A stretch of 64,000 nt of DNA from Artemisia argyi (lineage: Eukaryota; Streptophyta; Magnoliopsida; Asterales; Asteraceae): contig CM060688.1 of the NCBI GenBank assembly GCA_030686995.1, positions 202,096,718-202,160,717 on the forward strand. Reading direction: 5' to 3'. The notes under the pieces are model-generated. The model was not told where the DNA came from. It was given only the letters and a program-made list of their open reading frames with translations, and did no database searches. Positions 30,475 through 42,673 of this stretch are shown in pieces (positions within the stretch are counted from its first letter, which is position 1; every line of letters starts with the position of its first letter). Made by a program: the position numbers and the translations under genes.

Positions 30475-33400
30475 ATGAACACCCGTTCATCTTCTAAACG
30501 TCTTATTTCTCCATTATCGAACCCCGAGAGTTTGATACGTCACACACACAAAGTTCGTTTCCCTAACATTACGGAAATGGAACGAAACAACCACAACAAT
30601 CAACACCCTCCGGTGGGTGTTGTTCAAAATGCACCAGCTCCCGATCTCCGAACGATGGAGGAGCTGTGTCAACCGACAATGCACGGTAGAGGCGGTCCGA
30701 TTGCCCCTCTCAATATTGAGGCTACGGATTTTGGACTTAAGCACCATATGATTCAACAAGTCCAAAATTCATGCCAATTTCACGGATTACCGGGTGACGA
30801 TGCTAACAAGCATCTCGACAAATTTTTAACCGTCACCCAAAGTATGAAACAACATGTGGTCTCCGATGACGCCCTTCGTCTTTCTCTCTTCCCCTATTCT
30901 CTTACACATCAAGCCACCGCTTGGTTTGATCGTCTTCCCAAGAACTCGATTCATACCTTCGAAGAAATGGTATCGAAGTTCTTGGCGAAATATTTTCCAC
31001 CATCGATGGTGACGAAACTTCGAAACGATATTAGCAATTTCCGTCAGCTTCCCGACGAATCTTTATTCGAAGCTTGGGAACGCTATAAGCTTTCTATTGA
31101 TCGGTGTCCAAACCATAACATGCTTCTTGTTACGATAATTGATACGTTTTACAATGGTTTGACTTTGCGACATCGGGACACGATCAATGCAGCTGCTGGT
31201 GGAACTTTTATGAAACGACGTCCTGAAGATTGCTACGAACTTATTGAGAATATGACTGCTCATTACAATTACTGGGATTCCTCTGCCGAGAGGAATGAGT
31301 CAAGAACAACCGTTGCTCACAATTCTTCTACGTCTAATTCTGAAATAGCCGCAATTACTAAGAAACTCGATGATTTGTCGACTGCTATTTTACGAATGCA
31401 CCAAACGTCTCAGAATCAAAATCAAGTCAAAAACCATCAAGTTAATATGGTCAAAAATGTTTGTGAGACTTGTGGTGGTCCTCATTCGTATTTTGAGTGC
31501 CCAGCCACCGGTGGCTTCACTCACGAGAATGTGTATGCTACTTCGGGAACCTACAATATGGGCGGTAACGGATACCAACCACAGGGTGACCGAAACCTTC
31601 TTAGCTACCGTTCGAACCATTATGTTGGACCACCCGGTTTCAATCAACCGACTCAAGTTAATCAAGTCAATCAAGTTAATCAAAATGTGCAAAACCGAAA
31701 TCATCAATTCAATCACAATGCTAATCAAAATCGGATGAATAATGGTTTTCAGAATCAAAATCATGGTTTTCAAAATCAAAATCGGGGAAATTATAATCAA
31801 GGCCCGAATCAAGGGAATTTTCATGGAAATTTTCAAAATGCTAATCATGGGAATTATAATCATGGAAATCAGAATTTTCAGAATCAAGGTTTCAATAACA
31901 ACAATCGTGGTCAAAATTTTCAAAATCCAGTTGTGAATCAGTCATCTTCGGATGAATTACTCAAGCAGTTTATGAAAAGTCAAGAGGAAATGAATAAAAT
32001 GTTAATCAATCAAATGTCCGAATTGAAGAAGTCTTTAAATGATCGACCCTCGGGTTCGGGTACTCTTCCAAGCAACACGATCGCTAACCCGAGGGGCGAT
32101 GGTAAGGCGATCACGACTAGGAGTGGTGTTATAATCGATGGACCAACGGCTCCGACTACCCCTTCTTCTTCGTCTCCTAAGGTAGTCGTCCGTGAAACCG
32201 AGGCGACAACGGATACGGAAATTCCTAGTATTAATGGAAGGACCGAGAACATCCAACCTCCGGTGGTCCCAACGTCCAAAGGAAAAGATAAAGTTATTAA
32301 CGAAACTGAGAAAGAAACTCCTGTCAAAACAAATTTGCCTTGTCCGTCACGTTTAAATGAACAAAAGCTCCGTGAGAAAGATAAAAACCAGATGGAAAAG
32401 TTTTATCAAATTTTTCAAGAATTACACTTTGACATAAGTCTCGCGGATGCTATACTTTTAATGCCTAAATTTGCTTCTATGCTAAAAGGTCATTTGAATA
32501 ATAAAGAGAAATTGTTTGAGATATCACGAACCCATATGAATGAGAATTGCTCGGCGGTTATCCTAAAAAAGCTTCCCGAAAAGCTTGAAGACCCCGGACG
32601 ATTTCTCATTCCGTGTAATTTTCCTGGGATGGTTCAATGCTTCGCCTTGGCCGATCTTGGCGCTAGCATTAACCTAATGCCGTTATCTATCTGGAAGAAG
32701 TTGTCTTTACCCGAATTAACTCCGACTTGCATGACCCTCGAGCTAGCCGACCGAACTACTTCCCGCCCGATGGGAATAGCCGAGGATGTCTTCGTTAATG
32801 TGGGAAAATTCCATTTCCCTGCCGATTTTGTCGTTGTTGATTTTGATGCTGATCCGCGGGTACCTCTCATTCTCGGGAGAGGTTTCCTAAGGACTGGCCA
32901 TGCTTTGATTGATGTTTTCGATGAAGAAATTACCCTACGCGTTGGTACCGAAGCCGTAACTTTTAACTTGGATCAAACCGCGAGGTACTCCTCCGAGTCT
33001 GACAAATATTTCGTTAACCGAGTCGACGTTATCGACAAAGTTACGGAGGAGTACGCTCAAGAGTTACTTGGTTTTACCGAACATGCTTCGAGTGGCAATC
33101 CCACTCATTCTTCTGAACCGATAATTTCCGATCCTTCCCCTTCCCTTACTCCGTTTAAGGGAAGTGATTTCATCTTGGAAGAGATCGAGGCCTTTCTTGC
33201 TAATGATTCGATTTCACCGGAAATTGATCATTCTGATTCTGACCCGGCGGGAGATGTTCTTTTGATTGAGAAATTATTAAATGAAGATCCCAACCCGTCC
33301 CTCCCTCCGCTGGACCTTAAAATGGCCGACGTTAAAGAAGTTAAGCCGTCTACTGAGAATCCTCCGGAGCCCGAGCTCAGTGATTTACCTCCTCATCTCG

Positions 33401-35139
33401 AATACACATTTTTGGAAGGAACCGACAAACTTCCAGTCAATATTTCTAAAGATCTTAAAGATGAGGAGAAGAAACGTCTCTTAGATGTGCTCAGGAAGCA
33501 TAAGAGTGTCATCGCTTGGCAAATTTCTGATATTAAGGGTATCGACCCTCATTTTTGCACGCATAAGATCTTACTTGAAGACAATTACAAGCCGTCCGTT
33601 CAGCAACAACGACGGGTTAACCCGAAAATTCATGAGGTTATCAAAAAGGAAGTTATCAAACTCCTCGATGCCGGAATGATTTATCCAATCTCGGATAGCT
33701 CTTGGGTTAGCCCGGTCCACTGCGTACCAAAGAAAGGTGGAATGACCGTCGTAACAAATGAAGATAATGAATTGATTCCGACACGTCTTGTTACTGGATG
33801 GAGAGTTTGTATTGATTATCGTAAATTGAATGATGCGACTCGAAAGGACCATTTCCCACTTCCATTTATGGATCAAATGCTAGAACGCCTAGCGGGAAAT
33901 GAGTTCTATTGTTTTCTTGATGGATTTTCCGGCTACTTTCAAATACCTATTGACCCTCCGGACCAGGAAAAGACTACCTTTACTTGCCCTTATGGTACGT
34001 TTGCCTATCGTCGTATGCCTTTCGGCTTATGCAATGCTCCAGGCACGTTCCAAAGGTGTATGATGTCGATATTCTCGGATATGATCGAGAAAACCATGGA
34101 AGTTTTCATGGATGATTTCTCGGTCTATGGATATTCTTTCACTTCGTGTCTCTCCCATTTAGGAAATATGCTAAAACGGTGTGAAGACACCAACTTGGTT
34201 CTAAATTGGGAGAAATGCCATTTCATGGTCAAAGAGGGCATTGTCCTCGGCCATAAGATATCGAAATCCGGGATTGAGGTCGATAGAGCTAAAGTCGACG
34301 TTATTGCAAAATTACCTCATCCCACGACCGTTAAAGGAATTAGAAGTTTTCTCGGTCATGCCGGCTTTTACCGACGTTTCATTCAAGACTTTTCTAAGAT
34401 AGCCCGGCCTCTGACCCACTTGCTTGAAAAATATGCTCCGTTTATATTCTCAAATGAATGCATCGAAGCATTCAATATTTTTAAAAAGAAGTTAACGGAG
34501 GCTCCCATCTTAGTTGCCCCCGATTGGGACTTGCCTTTTGAGTTAATGTGCGATGCTAGCGATTATGCCACTGGTGCAGTCCTGGGGCAACGCAAGTCTA
34601 AGCATTTTCAGCCGATACACTATGCTAGTAAAACAATGACCGACGCTCAATACCATTATACGACTACTGAGAAAGAAATGTTAGCCGTCATTTACGCTTT
34701 TGAAAAGTTTCAACCTTATTTGCTTTTAAAGAAATGCATAGTGTATACGGATCATTCGGCTCTTAAGTACCTTATGGCAAAGCAAGATGCTAAGCCACGC
34801 TTAATGCGGTGGGTTCTTCTCCTTCAAGAATTCAATGTTGAAATTCGAGATAAAAGGGGAGCTGAGAACCTTGCTGCTGATCACCTATCACGCTTAGAGA
34901 ATCCCCACCAAAGTGTTTTCGAGAAAAAGGAGATTAACGAAGCTTTTCCTCTCGAGACACTAGGAGTTTATCACATTGTGATTCTAGTACCCCATGGTTC
35001 GCCGACTTTGCAAATTACCAGGCGGGGAATTTTATCCGGAAAGGGATGTCGTTCCAGCAGGAGAAAAAATTCTTCAAAGATGTTAAGCATTATTTCTGGG
35101 ACAATCCCTACTTGTTTAAGATATGTGCGGATCAAGTGA
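30475..35139 (+). pseudogene. Athila-like gag-pol: gag, protease, reverse transcriptase, RNase H
   Basis: The ATG at 30475-30477 (MNTRSSSK) is preferred over an upstream TTG. Residues about 90-260 form the Gypsy gag domain (FHGLPGDDANKHLDKFL, ATAWFDRLP, FLAKYFPP). A compact knuckle CETCGGPHSYFEC lies near 330, then a long Asn/Gln/Gly-rich region (about 370-490). Protease has LADLGASINLMPL (near 728). Reverse transcriptase has CIDYRKLN, FLDGFSGYFQI, YRRMPFGLCNAP and catalytic FMDDFSVYG (near 1213). RNase H has CDASDYATGAVL, TTTEKEMLAVIYA, YTDHSALKYL and AADHLSRL. After about 34960 the frame is wrong: the true continuation (PWFADFANY) is in another phase. Confidence 0.95.
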
Positions 35140-36170
35140 TTTGGCGGTGCGTTCATGGCAAAGAAGCCGCTGAAATTCTTATGGCATGCCACAATGGACC
35201 CACGGGGGGACATCATGGTGCCAACTTCACCGCTAAGAAAGTTTTTGATTCCGGCTTCTACTGGCCGACGATTTACCGGGATGCTCATGAGTTGGTTAAA
35301 TCATGTTATTCTTGCCAGCGTCAAAGAAAAATTTCTCAGAAGGACGAGATGCCTCAAAATGCTATCCAAGTCTGTGAAATTTTTTACGTCTGGGGTATCG
35401 ATTTCATGGGTCCATTCCCGTCTTCTCGTGGTAACAAATATATACTCGTGGCCATCGACTATTTTTCTAAATGGGTCGAAGCGAAGGCGCTACCCTCCAA
35501 TGACGCCCGAGTTGTAGTAAAATTTCTCAAAAGTCTCTTCGCCCGATTTGGTGCACCTCGTGCTATTATAAGCGATCGTGGGACCCATTTCTGTAACGAC
35601 CAATTCGCTAAAGTTATGCTCAAATATGGTGTCACACATCGTCTTTCTACGGCATATCATCCACAGACGAGTGGTCAAGTTGAGGTCTCCAATCGTGGCT
35701 TGAAACGAATTTTAGAAAGGACCGTAGGTGAACATCGTGCTTCATGGGCCGATAAGTTAGATGATGCACTTTGGGCCTTCCGTACAGCTTACAAAACACC
35801 CGTTGGGTGCACTCCTTACAAGCTGGTTTACGGGAAGGCCTGCCATTTGCCCTTTGAACTTGAGCACAAGGCCTACTGGGCCTTGAAACATGCTAATTTT
35901 GACCTTCAAACCGCGGGTGATCACCGTAAAGTTCAATTGAATGAATTAGTCGAGCTTCGTGATCAGGCCTATGAGAATTCTTTGATCTACAAAGAGAAGA
36001 CAAAGAGGATTCATGATGCTAAAATTAAAGATCGTGTCTTCAATATTGGTGACCGAGTCCTTCTTTTCAATTCTCGATTGAAGATTTTCTCGGGCAAGTT
36101 AAAAACCCGTTGGTCTGGACCATTCACCATTACCCAAGTATTTCCTTATGGAACCGTTGAAATTTCTTAA
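35046..36170 (+). pseudogene. Athila-like pol, integrase
   Basis: In the shifted frame, coding similarity actually starts near 34992. The zinc region shows [10 protein letters not shown] and CYSCQRQ; the catalytic core shows [22 protein letters not shown] and [13 protein letters not shown] (the DDE residues); then WRTAYKTP-like [14 protein letters not shown] and a C-terminal [20 protein letters not shown] block. It stops at TAA 36168-36170 after GTVEIS. Downstream codons keep the family pattern, so this is a premature stop. Confidence 0.93.
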
Positions 36171-36281
36171 CCTAATGGTCCCAATTTTAAGGTGAATGGT
36201 CATCGTGTTAAACATTATTTCGGATGGGACATACCACCCATGGTTGTCCCGGATCTCCAGACTTTCCCCAAGGACGATTAA
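36171..36281 (+). pseudogene. Athila-like integrase C-terminal tail after a stop codon
   Basis: In phase after the TAA: PNGPNFKVNGHRVKHYFG and a short tail to TAA at 36279-36281. FKVNGHRVKHY is the usual last block of Athila-type integrases. Confidence 0.85.
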
Positions 36282-36657
36282 ATTCAGGGATCGAGTCAAG
36301 CTCATGTGACTCGGTGAACAAAAACAAGCGCTTCGTGGGAGGCACCCCATGCTTATCCATTTTCATTTCCTTTATTTTCTATTTTCTTATAACGTGACGT
36401 GAGGGGGGCGACCCTTTCCAAACTCGTGTTTTCGTGGTTGTTTATGAATGTTCAGGAATTTCCCCGAAGTTTGAGGACTCTCGTGCTCGTGGTTTGTCGT
36501 TCTCTCCACTCGAGTCTCATCCTTCGCTGCTCTTTCGGAAATTCACCATATCAAAAATCTTATCGACTAACGTTTATCTCTTGGCATACTTAATAAACGG
36601 CCTTAGATTTTACGTAGACTACCCGTACCCTTAAAACATTGAGGATAATGTTTCACT

Positions 36658-36671
36658 TTAGTCTGGGGGGT
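36658..36671 (+). promoter_or_regulatory. Internal polypurine-like tract
   Basis: TTAGTCTGGGGGGT repeats the TTAGTCTGGGGG motif found at the real polypurine tract 1.47 kb downstream. Confidence 0.55.
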
Positions 36672-38130
36672 GAATCTTCGATTCGATTTGACCTGTACCA
36701 TCGTCTGAGCTGTTAACTTACGTAACTCCGTTTTCCACCAAAAATTTTAATTTGTCACCTTTTTAATTCAAAAAAAATGATGAAAAATGAAAAAAATGAA
36801 AAAAAAATATATGATATAAATAATAAGTTTTGACACCTTGTTTTGACTTTCCTACCGGCGAGAGTAGAAATAAATGTTCCGACTTGACCGGGCGTGTTGA
36901 GCCCTAGCTCGTTTCCCTTAACCAAAATAATCATAAGATTATGGCTAAGCATCCGCGGATCTCATTACTTGGGATTTTAAATTTGCAGAGATCGAGGAAT
37001 GATAGAGTTTATTTAGAAGTTTCGTGCTATACACGGATCGCATTACTGGGATTTAAAAACCCACGAGAGGTACTTGTGGCCTCCTTGTTCCCATCAGAAA
37101 CGTCACCAATATATATAAATAGATGTTCTAGGTTAATTAGTGGTATTTCGGTTTGAATAATATTTAGTTCTTTATTTTCTTAAGAGAATTTTTGCTTTAG
37201 AAGTTGGGTACATATCAATGAACATAAAAAATAAGAGCAAAAAATGAAAAAATCAAAAGTCAAAAGTTGATTATCTATGTGGTTTTGGAGCTACCCGATA
37301 AGCTTCCATTGATGTTGAGAAAAAAGTCAAGAAAGAAAAAAAAGTGAAAAATATGAAAAGAGTGAAAAAGAAAAAAAATGAAAGTTGAAGTATTGTTGAA
37401 TAAGAGCTATGTATGTATAAATAAGTTGTTGGCGCGTGAGGTGCATGTGATAAGTGATTAGTAATCAGTCACATGAGGTGCACGTGATTGTACTCCGCAA
37501 CTTATATCTTTGATATTGTATGTACCCCAAAATCCTTGATGTGGACCGAATTTCTATTGCAGTGGTTCTTAAGAGAAAATGAATAACTACTTATCGTTTT
37601 AACTTAGGTATCACTATCGGACTAACAAATATCGAAACGAGAAAATATGAAGCAATTCATTTCTCACAAATTAAAATCTTTAGATACAAAACTTAGAACC
37701 TGGGGAAAAGAGGTAATACACAAGTAACTTTTGTGGGCAGTGTTAGCATCTAACTTCTGATGAACAATGATCTCGATTTTACGCTTAGTTTGGGAGCTTG
37801 TGAAAAATCAAGGATGACGATTTTTATCCGTACGGTCTCTTCTCTGTGAGAAGTGTTTCTACTCGTTGACCCTGAAAGTTATCAACAGATAAGAATTGAT
37901 AATGAAAGTCAAAGCAAACCGTCACATATATATAAATGAAAAAAACACAAAAATAGTAGTTGTAGTTGTTATTTATGAAAAATCGAAAAACGGAGCGTTT
38001 TTGAGAATAAATGATTTTACTATCTCTTTTGAACATCATTGCTACTTTATAACGTCAGTGAAGAGAGGTTTTGAAATTATTTATCTCTTAAGCGTGAAGT
38101 GATGACATTGCGTGAGGGCACGGCAATACC

Positions 38131-38146
38131 TTAGTCTGGGGGATTT
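38131..38146 (+). promoter_or_regulatory. Polypurine tract of Athila-like element
   Basis: TTAGTCTGGGGGATTT directly before the TGATGA start of the 3' LTR. Confidence 0.85.
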
Positions 38147-39387
38147 TGATGAGTGCTTATTCACTCATCCTTTTTAGGCCTTATTTCAGACCAAAAATAC
38201 CAAATACTAACCAAAAATGCCAAGAGAATGCATGTTTTTGTATTTGTGTATGTGCAGGTACGGATATGAGGAAAATGAACAAAATCGACACTAAAACCGA
38301 CAAAAACGAGCACGAGAATGGAAAGTGTCAAAAAACCGGAGCCGGGGAAGTCAAATGGTCAAAGTCCAAGCTCAAAAAGTCAAATTCAACCTCAGAGATT
38401 TTTAAAGTTACAAGAAAGGTCCCTAGATAAAGTTTGAGAGAAATGGCGAATTTAGATACATACAAAATTGGTCCTTTGAGGAAATATTTGAAGAAAAGTT
38501 ATCAGGCACCCTTCACTATTCAAAAAATTACAATTAATACCCTTGGGAGAAAGTTTTGAAGAATTACAGTTTTGGCCCTTGAGGTTTGCAAATTTACAAC
38601 AAAGGTCCTTGTTAAAATAATACTAATCCACTAATCCTAAACCAAGATACAACCTGATCCACAATAACTACCAAACCAAGCCCAAAGAACAAAAGCCGAA
38701 TACCCCTAATAATCCTACCTAGCCCACACCTGCTACCCGGTCAACCCACTACCCAAGACCCGGTCAACGCCCAACTAAATAAAACACCCCCAATTTCATT
38801 TCCCGCCCCCCAAATAATAACTTACCCAGAAAAGCTACTATTCACCGAACCCTAGTTCATCCCACACGCCCAATTACCTCATCATAGAAATAATTACCCA
38901 CTCATTGTGCTTCTAGAAGGACTGTCACATGTCAGGGAATGTCAGAGGAGGACGCGTGGACCAATAGGAAAGCTCACGCAGGATCAATCTACATCCAACA
39001 ATCAATCTAACGGCTGATATCACAAATTGGGGACCAAGGAGAGATCAAGGGATGATATGGCATCAAAGAAACACACTTCCAGAATGATCCTCAATCCTAG
39101 CAGCTCCCCAATTCGTGTATAAATACCCCCCCCCCTCCCCTAGTCATTTAGTGTGCCTTATTTTTCTTATTGTTATGCTGTTAAAATCATTTTGTAATAC
39201 CTTTTTAATATTAATGAAAGTTGTTTAGTTTAATTCATTTGTTTTCTTATTTACTTGTTTCCTATTAAAAGTGCTTATTACTTATCAGTTGTTTCAGCTT
39301 ATAGTTATTCTTCTTATTGTTCATTTACATTCAGTCTTTAATTTCAAGTATTAGTTACTTATAATTGAATTTTCAGTTTACTTAAAT

Positions 39388-39436
<49 letters not shown>

Positions 39437-41818
39437 AGTACTTAATTCAACAAGCTTCAAGAAGCTTGTACTTTGTTTAATCAGTCTCATATAAGTTTTA
39501 TATAGCTTTTGTGAAGTTTAATTTGGCACCAAATATTATTCATTCTCAAAACCTCAAATAGTCAAAACTGGTCAACTGTGAGGGCTTATTGATAATAAGC
39601 TGAGCTAATTTGGGAATTGAGGCAGCCTTAAGGAGTCCAAAGGCCTGTCTAAAAGACAGGCTAGCTAAGTGAACCCCCTCTATTTGAGCTGAGGGGGAGT
39701 TGTTTTGTATATTCATATCAATTTACCGTTTCATCTATTTTTTTTATTAGATAAGTTTAGATCTGTTCTTATTAGCTTGATTTCTACTCATATTTGCTTA
39801 TTACTTATCTGATATTGATTGTTACTTGTTGAATAGTGGTTTTTGATAATTTTGAGTTTATCTATTGGTACTGTTTCATTGCTCATTCATTTGGATCTGT
39901 GTTGTATTGCTTTTGTGTCTGAGTTAACTGCATCTGAGATCTGTGATTGGTGTTTTGCTGGTGTTCTGAGATTCTAGGATCATATCAGATAGAGAGGTTG
40001 AGTTTGGATTGCATACTAGTTTGGATCTGTGGTGAGTTTTAGTTGAAACAGTTCATTGAAGGAGTGTTTGGATAGTTGTGTTTTGCTGATATAGGTTGTG
40101 TTTCAGAGGTTGCTTTTGGTTTTAGTTAGTCACTTAGGTTGAAACTAGAGTTAGTATTACATAAAATAAGTAGGTCACTTGTTAAAAGTCAAATAAACTT
40201 GCTAAATCTCAAAACAGTTAGTATAAGAAGGTATTTAGGTTAATTAAGCTTATAGGTAATTGCAAATTAGTTAATAGTAGCTTAAAGTAATAATAATATA
40301 GCTTAATAACATCTCAGTGATCATCTAACTGCAATCAAAACTCACATTGGTCAATTTTTTTTGTTTCACTTAAAGGTTCAAAAAGGATTTCAAACTCAGA
40401 TTTTGGTTACAATTTCATAAGCTTGCATAGTACTCAATTTTTATTCAAAATCACTTTGGAAAGTTGTTTTGTGATATTTGTCAGGGTGTTTTCAAGTTTC
40501 AAAAAGAAATTTGAGGTTTGGAACAATTTTGCTTATTGAAAAAGCTTTGGGAAATTGCTTGTTTGAGCCAAAAGTGCCCTGCACACACAGTCTTTGGTCA
40601 ATTTTCTAGGAAGATTTGGGGTAGTATATTGGAGGTTAATTCAATTTTCTTGGTTGATTTGTGTTCTCAACTGAGTAGTAAGTAGATTGGTTCCACAAGT
40701 TTGCTTATCTGAGCTTCTTTGCTACTGTTTAAGTGCTTATCAGTTGGTCATTTTGAACTTTAGATCTGTTTTCAAAAACAAGGGCTGCAAGAGTTTAATT
40801 CTGATCATACTCTGAGTTTTGTTGATTATCTGAGTTAATTAGTACCCTAGGTTGTTGATTCATTTAAGTTTTCGCCAATTGCTTCACTGCTTAGTTTATT
40901 GCTTATTCCATTAAGTGCTTATTTGATCATTTGTCTCCATTTTGAGTATCTGAGTATCATTTTGGTTTTCAAATTGTTCCATCAAGCTTCTTAGGGTCAT
41001 AAAATCACTTGGTCAAAGTTTCAGGTTAATTGGTCAACTGTGCTTATTAATAAGCTCTTTTCAATAAGTTGTTTTAGCCCATTCAGCACTTCCAGTGCTT
41101 ATTTTTCAAAATTTATATTTTTCCTAGATTTTAAATATTATTTTAGATTTTCCCTGAAATTTTCATATTTTTCTGAGTTCATTTGCTATTTTTCCTATTT
41201 AATTTTCATTTTTAATCATTTTTAATTACTTTTTAATTACTAAAAAATACAAAAAAATCAGAAAAACCCCAGAAAAATCCAAAAAAATATTAGAAAATTA
41301 TTTTTAGTTATTTTAGAATTTTAGAAATTTATTTTTCATTTTTCTCAACTTATTTGCATTTTCTTTTAATTTTTAATTAGTAAAAATAGTTTTTAATTCA
41401 TAAAAAATAAACAAAAAGTCAAAAAAATATTTTTCTTTTTCTCAAAATTTTCTTTTATCATTTTTAATTTTTGAAAATTATTTCCAAGTCCGTAGGAGTA
41501 GCGTAGCTTAAAAGTCGCGTTTTATTTCGTACGTTAACGTTTATTTTCCGTTTTAGCTTACGTTTTTGAATTTACGTTACGTTTCTAGTTGCCTTACTTG
41601 ATTTACGTGTTTAGTTGATTATTTGTGCTTCATTTACTATTTCATTAGTGTAATCTCATCTAAATCACTTTTTACCACTTTCACGACACGTTTCACGAAT
41701 CGGGAATTCGAAATTCCATTCATCCTTCACACGGACTACGACCTCGGGTTATCCGTATTTCTTTGCGGATCTCTTGAGTAATACTATACAATATATAACT
41801 TTGATTTTCAAACAATCA
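38147..41818 (+). repeat. 3' LTR of Athila-like element, full length
   Basis: 3,672 bp, TGATGAG...CAATCA. It keeps the roughly 1.1 kb (about 38238-39338) missing from the 5' LTR, including the core promoter, and has a 45-base A run at 39389-39433. Confidence 0.93.
39118..39125 (+). promoter_or_regulatory. TATA box of the Athila-like 3' LTR
   Basis: TATAAATA followed by a C-rich run. It is the best promoter candidate in the LTR and has no counterpart in the 5' LTR. Confidence 0.6.
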
Positions 41819-41851
41819 CCAAGCAAACCCCTTAAACCAAACGGACCCTTA

Positions 41852-42673
41852 GTTTTTTCATGCAGGACTGGGTAGGCTGCAATTTGTATTGTGGACTTGT
41901 TCACACAAAACAAACTAATAAGAACCATATTATCAAAATTTAGATCCTTTAAAAATTTTAAAATCCACATTATCTCACAAGTAGCAGATGCCATTGCCCT
42001 ATACTCAGCTTCTGATGAGGATTTAGACAATGTAGCCTACTTCTAACTCTTCCAAGATACCAAACACCCATTAACAAAACACAATACCCAGATACATACC
42101 TTCTAGTCATGGGACACTTTGCCCGGTCTAAATCGGAATAATAAATGACTTTAAAATCAGTTTTACATTTTGAAAAATCAATACCATTTCCAGGTGCAAG
42201 TTTCGAGTACTTAAGCACTCTTAAACCAATATCAAAGTGTGACTACAAAGGTTCATGCATATGTTGGATTAAGCAATGAACTGCATAAGATATATTTGGC
42301 CTTGTCATGGTCAAATATATCAGTTTTCCCACAAGTTTTTGATAACTAGTAACATTTAACAAAAACTTATCACCATCAGACTCCTTATATGCCAAAATAA
42401 TGTTTTCTGGCAAAGGAATCATAACTTGTCTGCAAGCCAGTAACCAAACTTCATGAAGTAATTCTAAAGAATACTTTCTCTGGTCTAGACACAAACCAAT
42501 TTGGTTTTCAAAACCTCAATTCCAAGAAAATATTTAACTCACCCAAATCTTTGATCTTAAATTTGTTTCTTAAGAATTTCTTAAAATTTTCAATCTCAGT
42601 TTCACTATTACCAGTTATAATTAAATAATCAACGTATACAAGAAAAAAATAAAGAAATATAAACAAGACTTGT
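41852..42673 (-). pseudogene. Decayed Copia, reverse transcriptase / RNase H (copy 1)
   Basis: Minus-strand fragments in more than one phase: YVDYLIITGNSETE, KDLGELNIFL, YQKLVGKLIYLTMTRPNISYAV, then RNase H KSSSEAEYRAMA, SLFCVNKSTIQIA and PVLHEKTK. The catalytic YVDD is YVDY here, while the duplicate keeps YVDD. It is cut at one end by the Tourist-like MITE and at the other by the LINE. Confidence 0.88.

Larger units (their letters stand above)
36282..38146 (+). other. Non-coding region between pol and 3' LTR of Athila-like element
   Basis: Just after pol the sequence AAGCGCTTCGTGGGAGGCAC matches a phrase I remember as conserved behind integrase in plant Athila elements. There is then a polypurine-like tract at 36658-36671 and 1.4 kb of A-rich, repeat-like sequence with no env-like frame, ending at the true polypurine tract. 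Confidence 0.65.
27382..41818 (+). mobile_element. Athila-like Gypsy retrotransposon
   Basis: 14,437 bp, TGATGA...CAATCA, with a perfect 5-bp target duplication CCAAG (27377-27381 and 41819-41823). The duplicate copy shows the single CCAAG of the empty site at 57911-57915. LTRs are 27382-29947 and 38147-41818; a tRNA-Asp-type primer site, gag-pol in Gypsy order (reverse transcriptase, RNase H, integrase) and polypurine tracts are present. The pol carries one frameshift and one stop. About 1.9 kb after pol has no env-like frame. The 5' LTR lacks 1.1 kb that includes the promoter. Confidence 0.95.
27059..41848. mobile_element. Tourist-like (PIF/Harbinger) MITE, split by the Athila-like element
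   Basis: The left end is GGGCCCGTTTGGTTTG and the right end CAAACGGACCC, with TTA on both sides (27056-27058 and 41849-41851). Without the Athila-like insertion it is about 350 bp, like the intact copy at 57593-57940. The TTA target duplication and the terminal sequence point to PIF/Harbinger. Confidence 0.82.

Noticed and set aside
31390..31923. Antisense frame of 177 codons rich in Ile/Leu/Met
   Set aside because: A shadow of the Asn/Gln-rich Gag region on the opposite strand. No motif.
36282..38146. Possible env-like gene of the Athila-like element
   Set aside because: No frame longer than about 95 codons, and none with a signal or membrane segment. The region is A-rich and non-coding.
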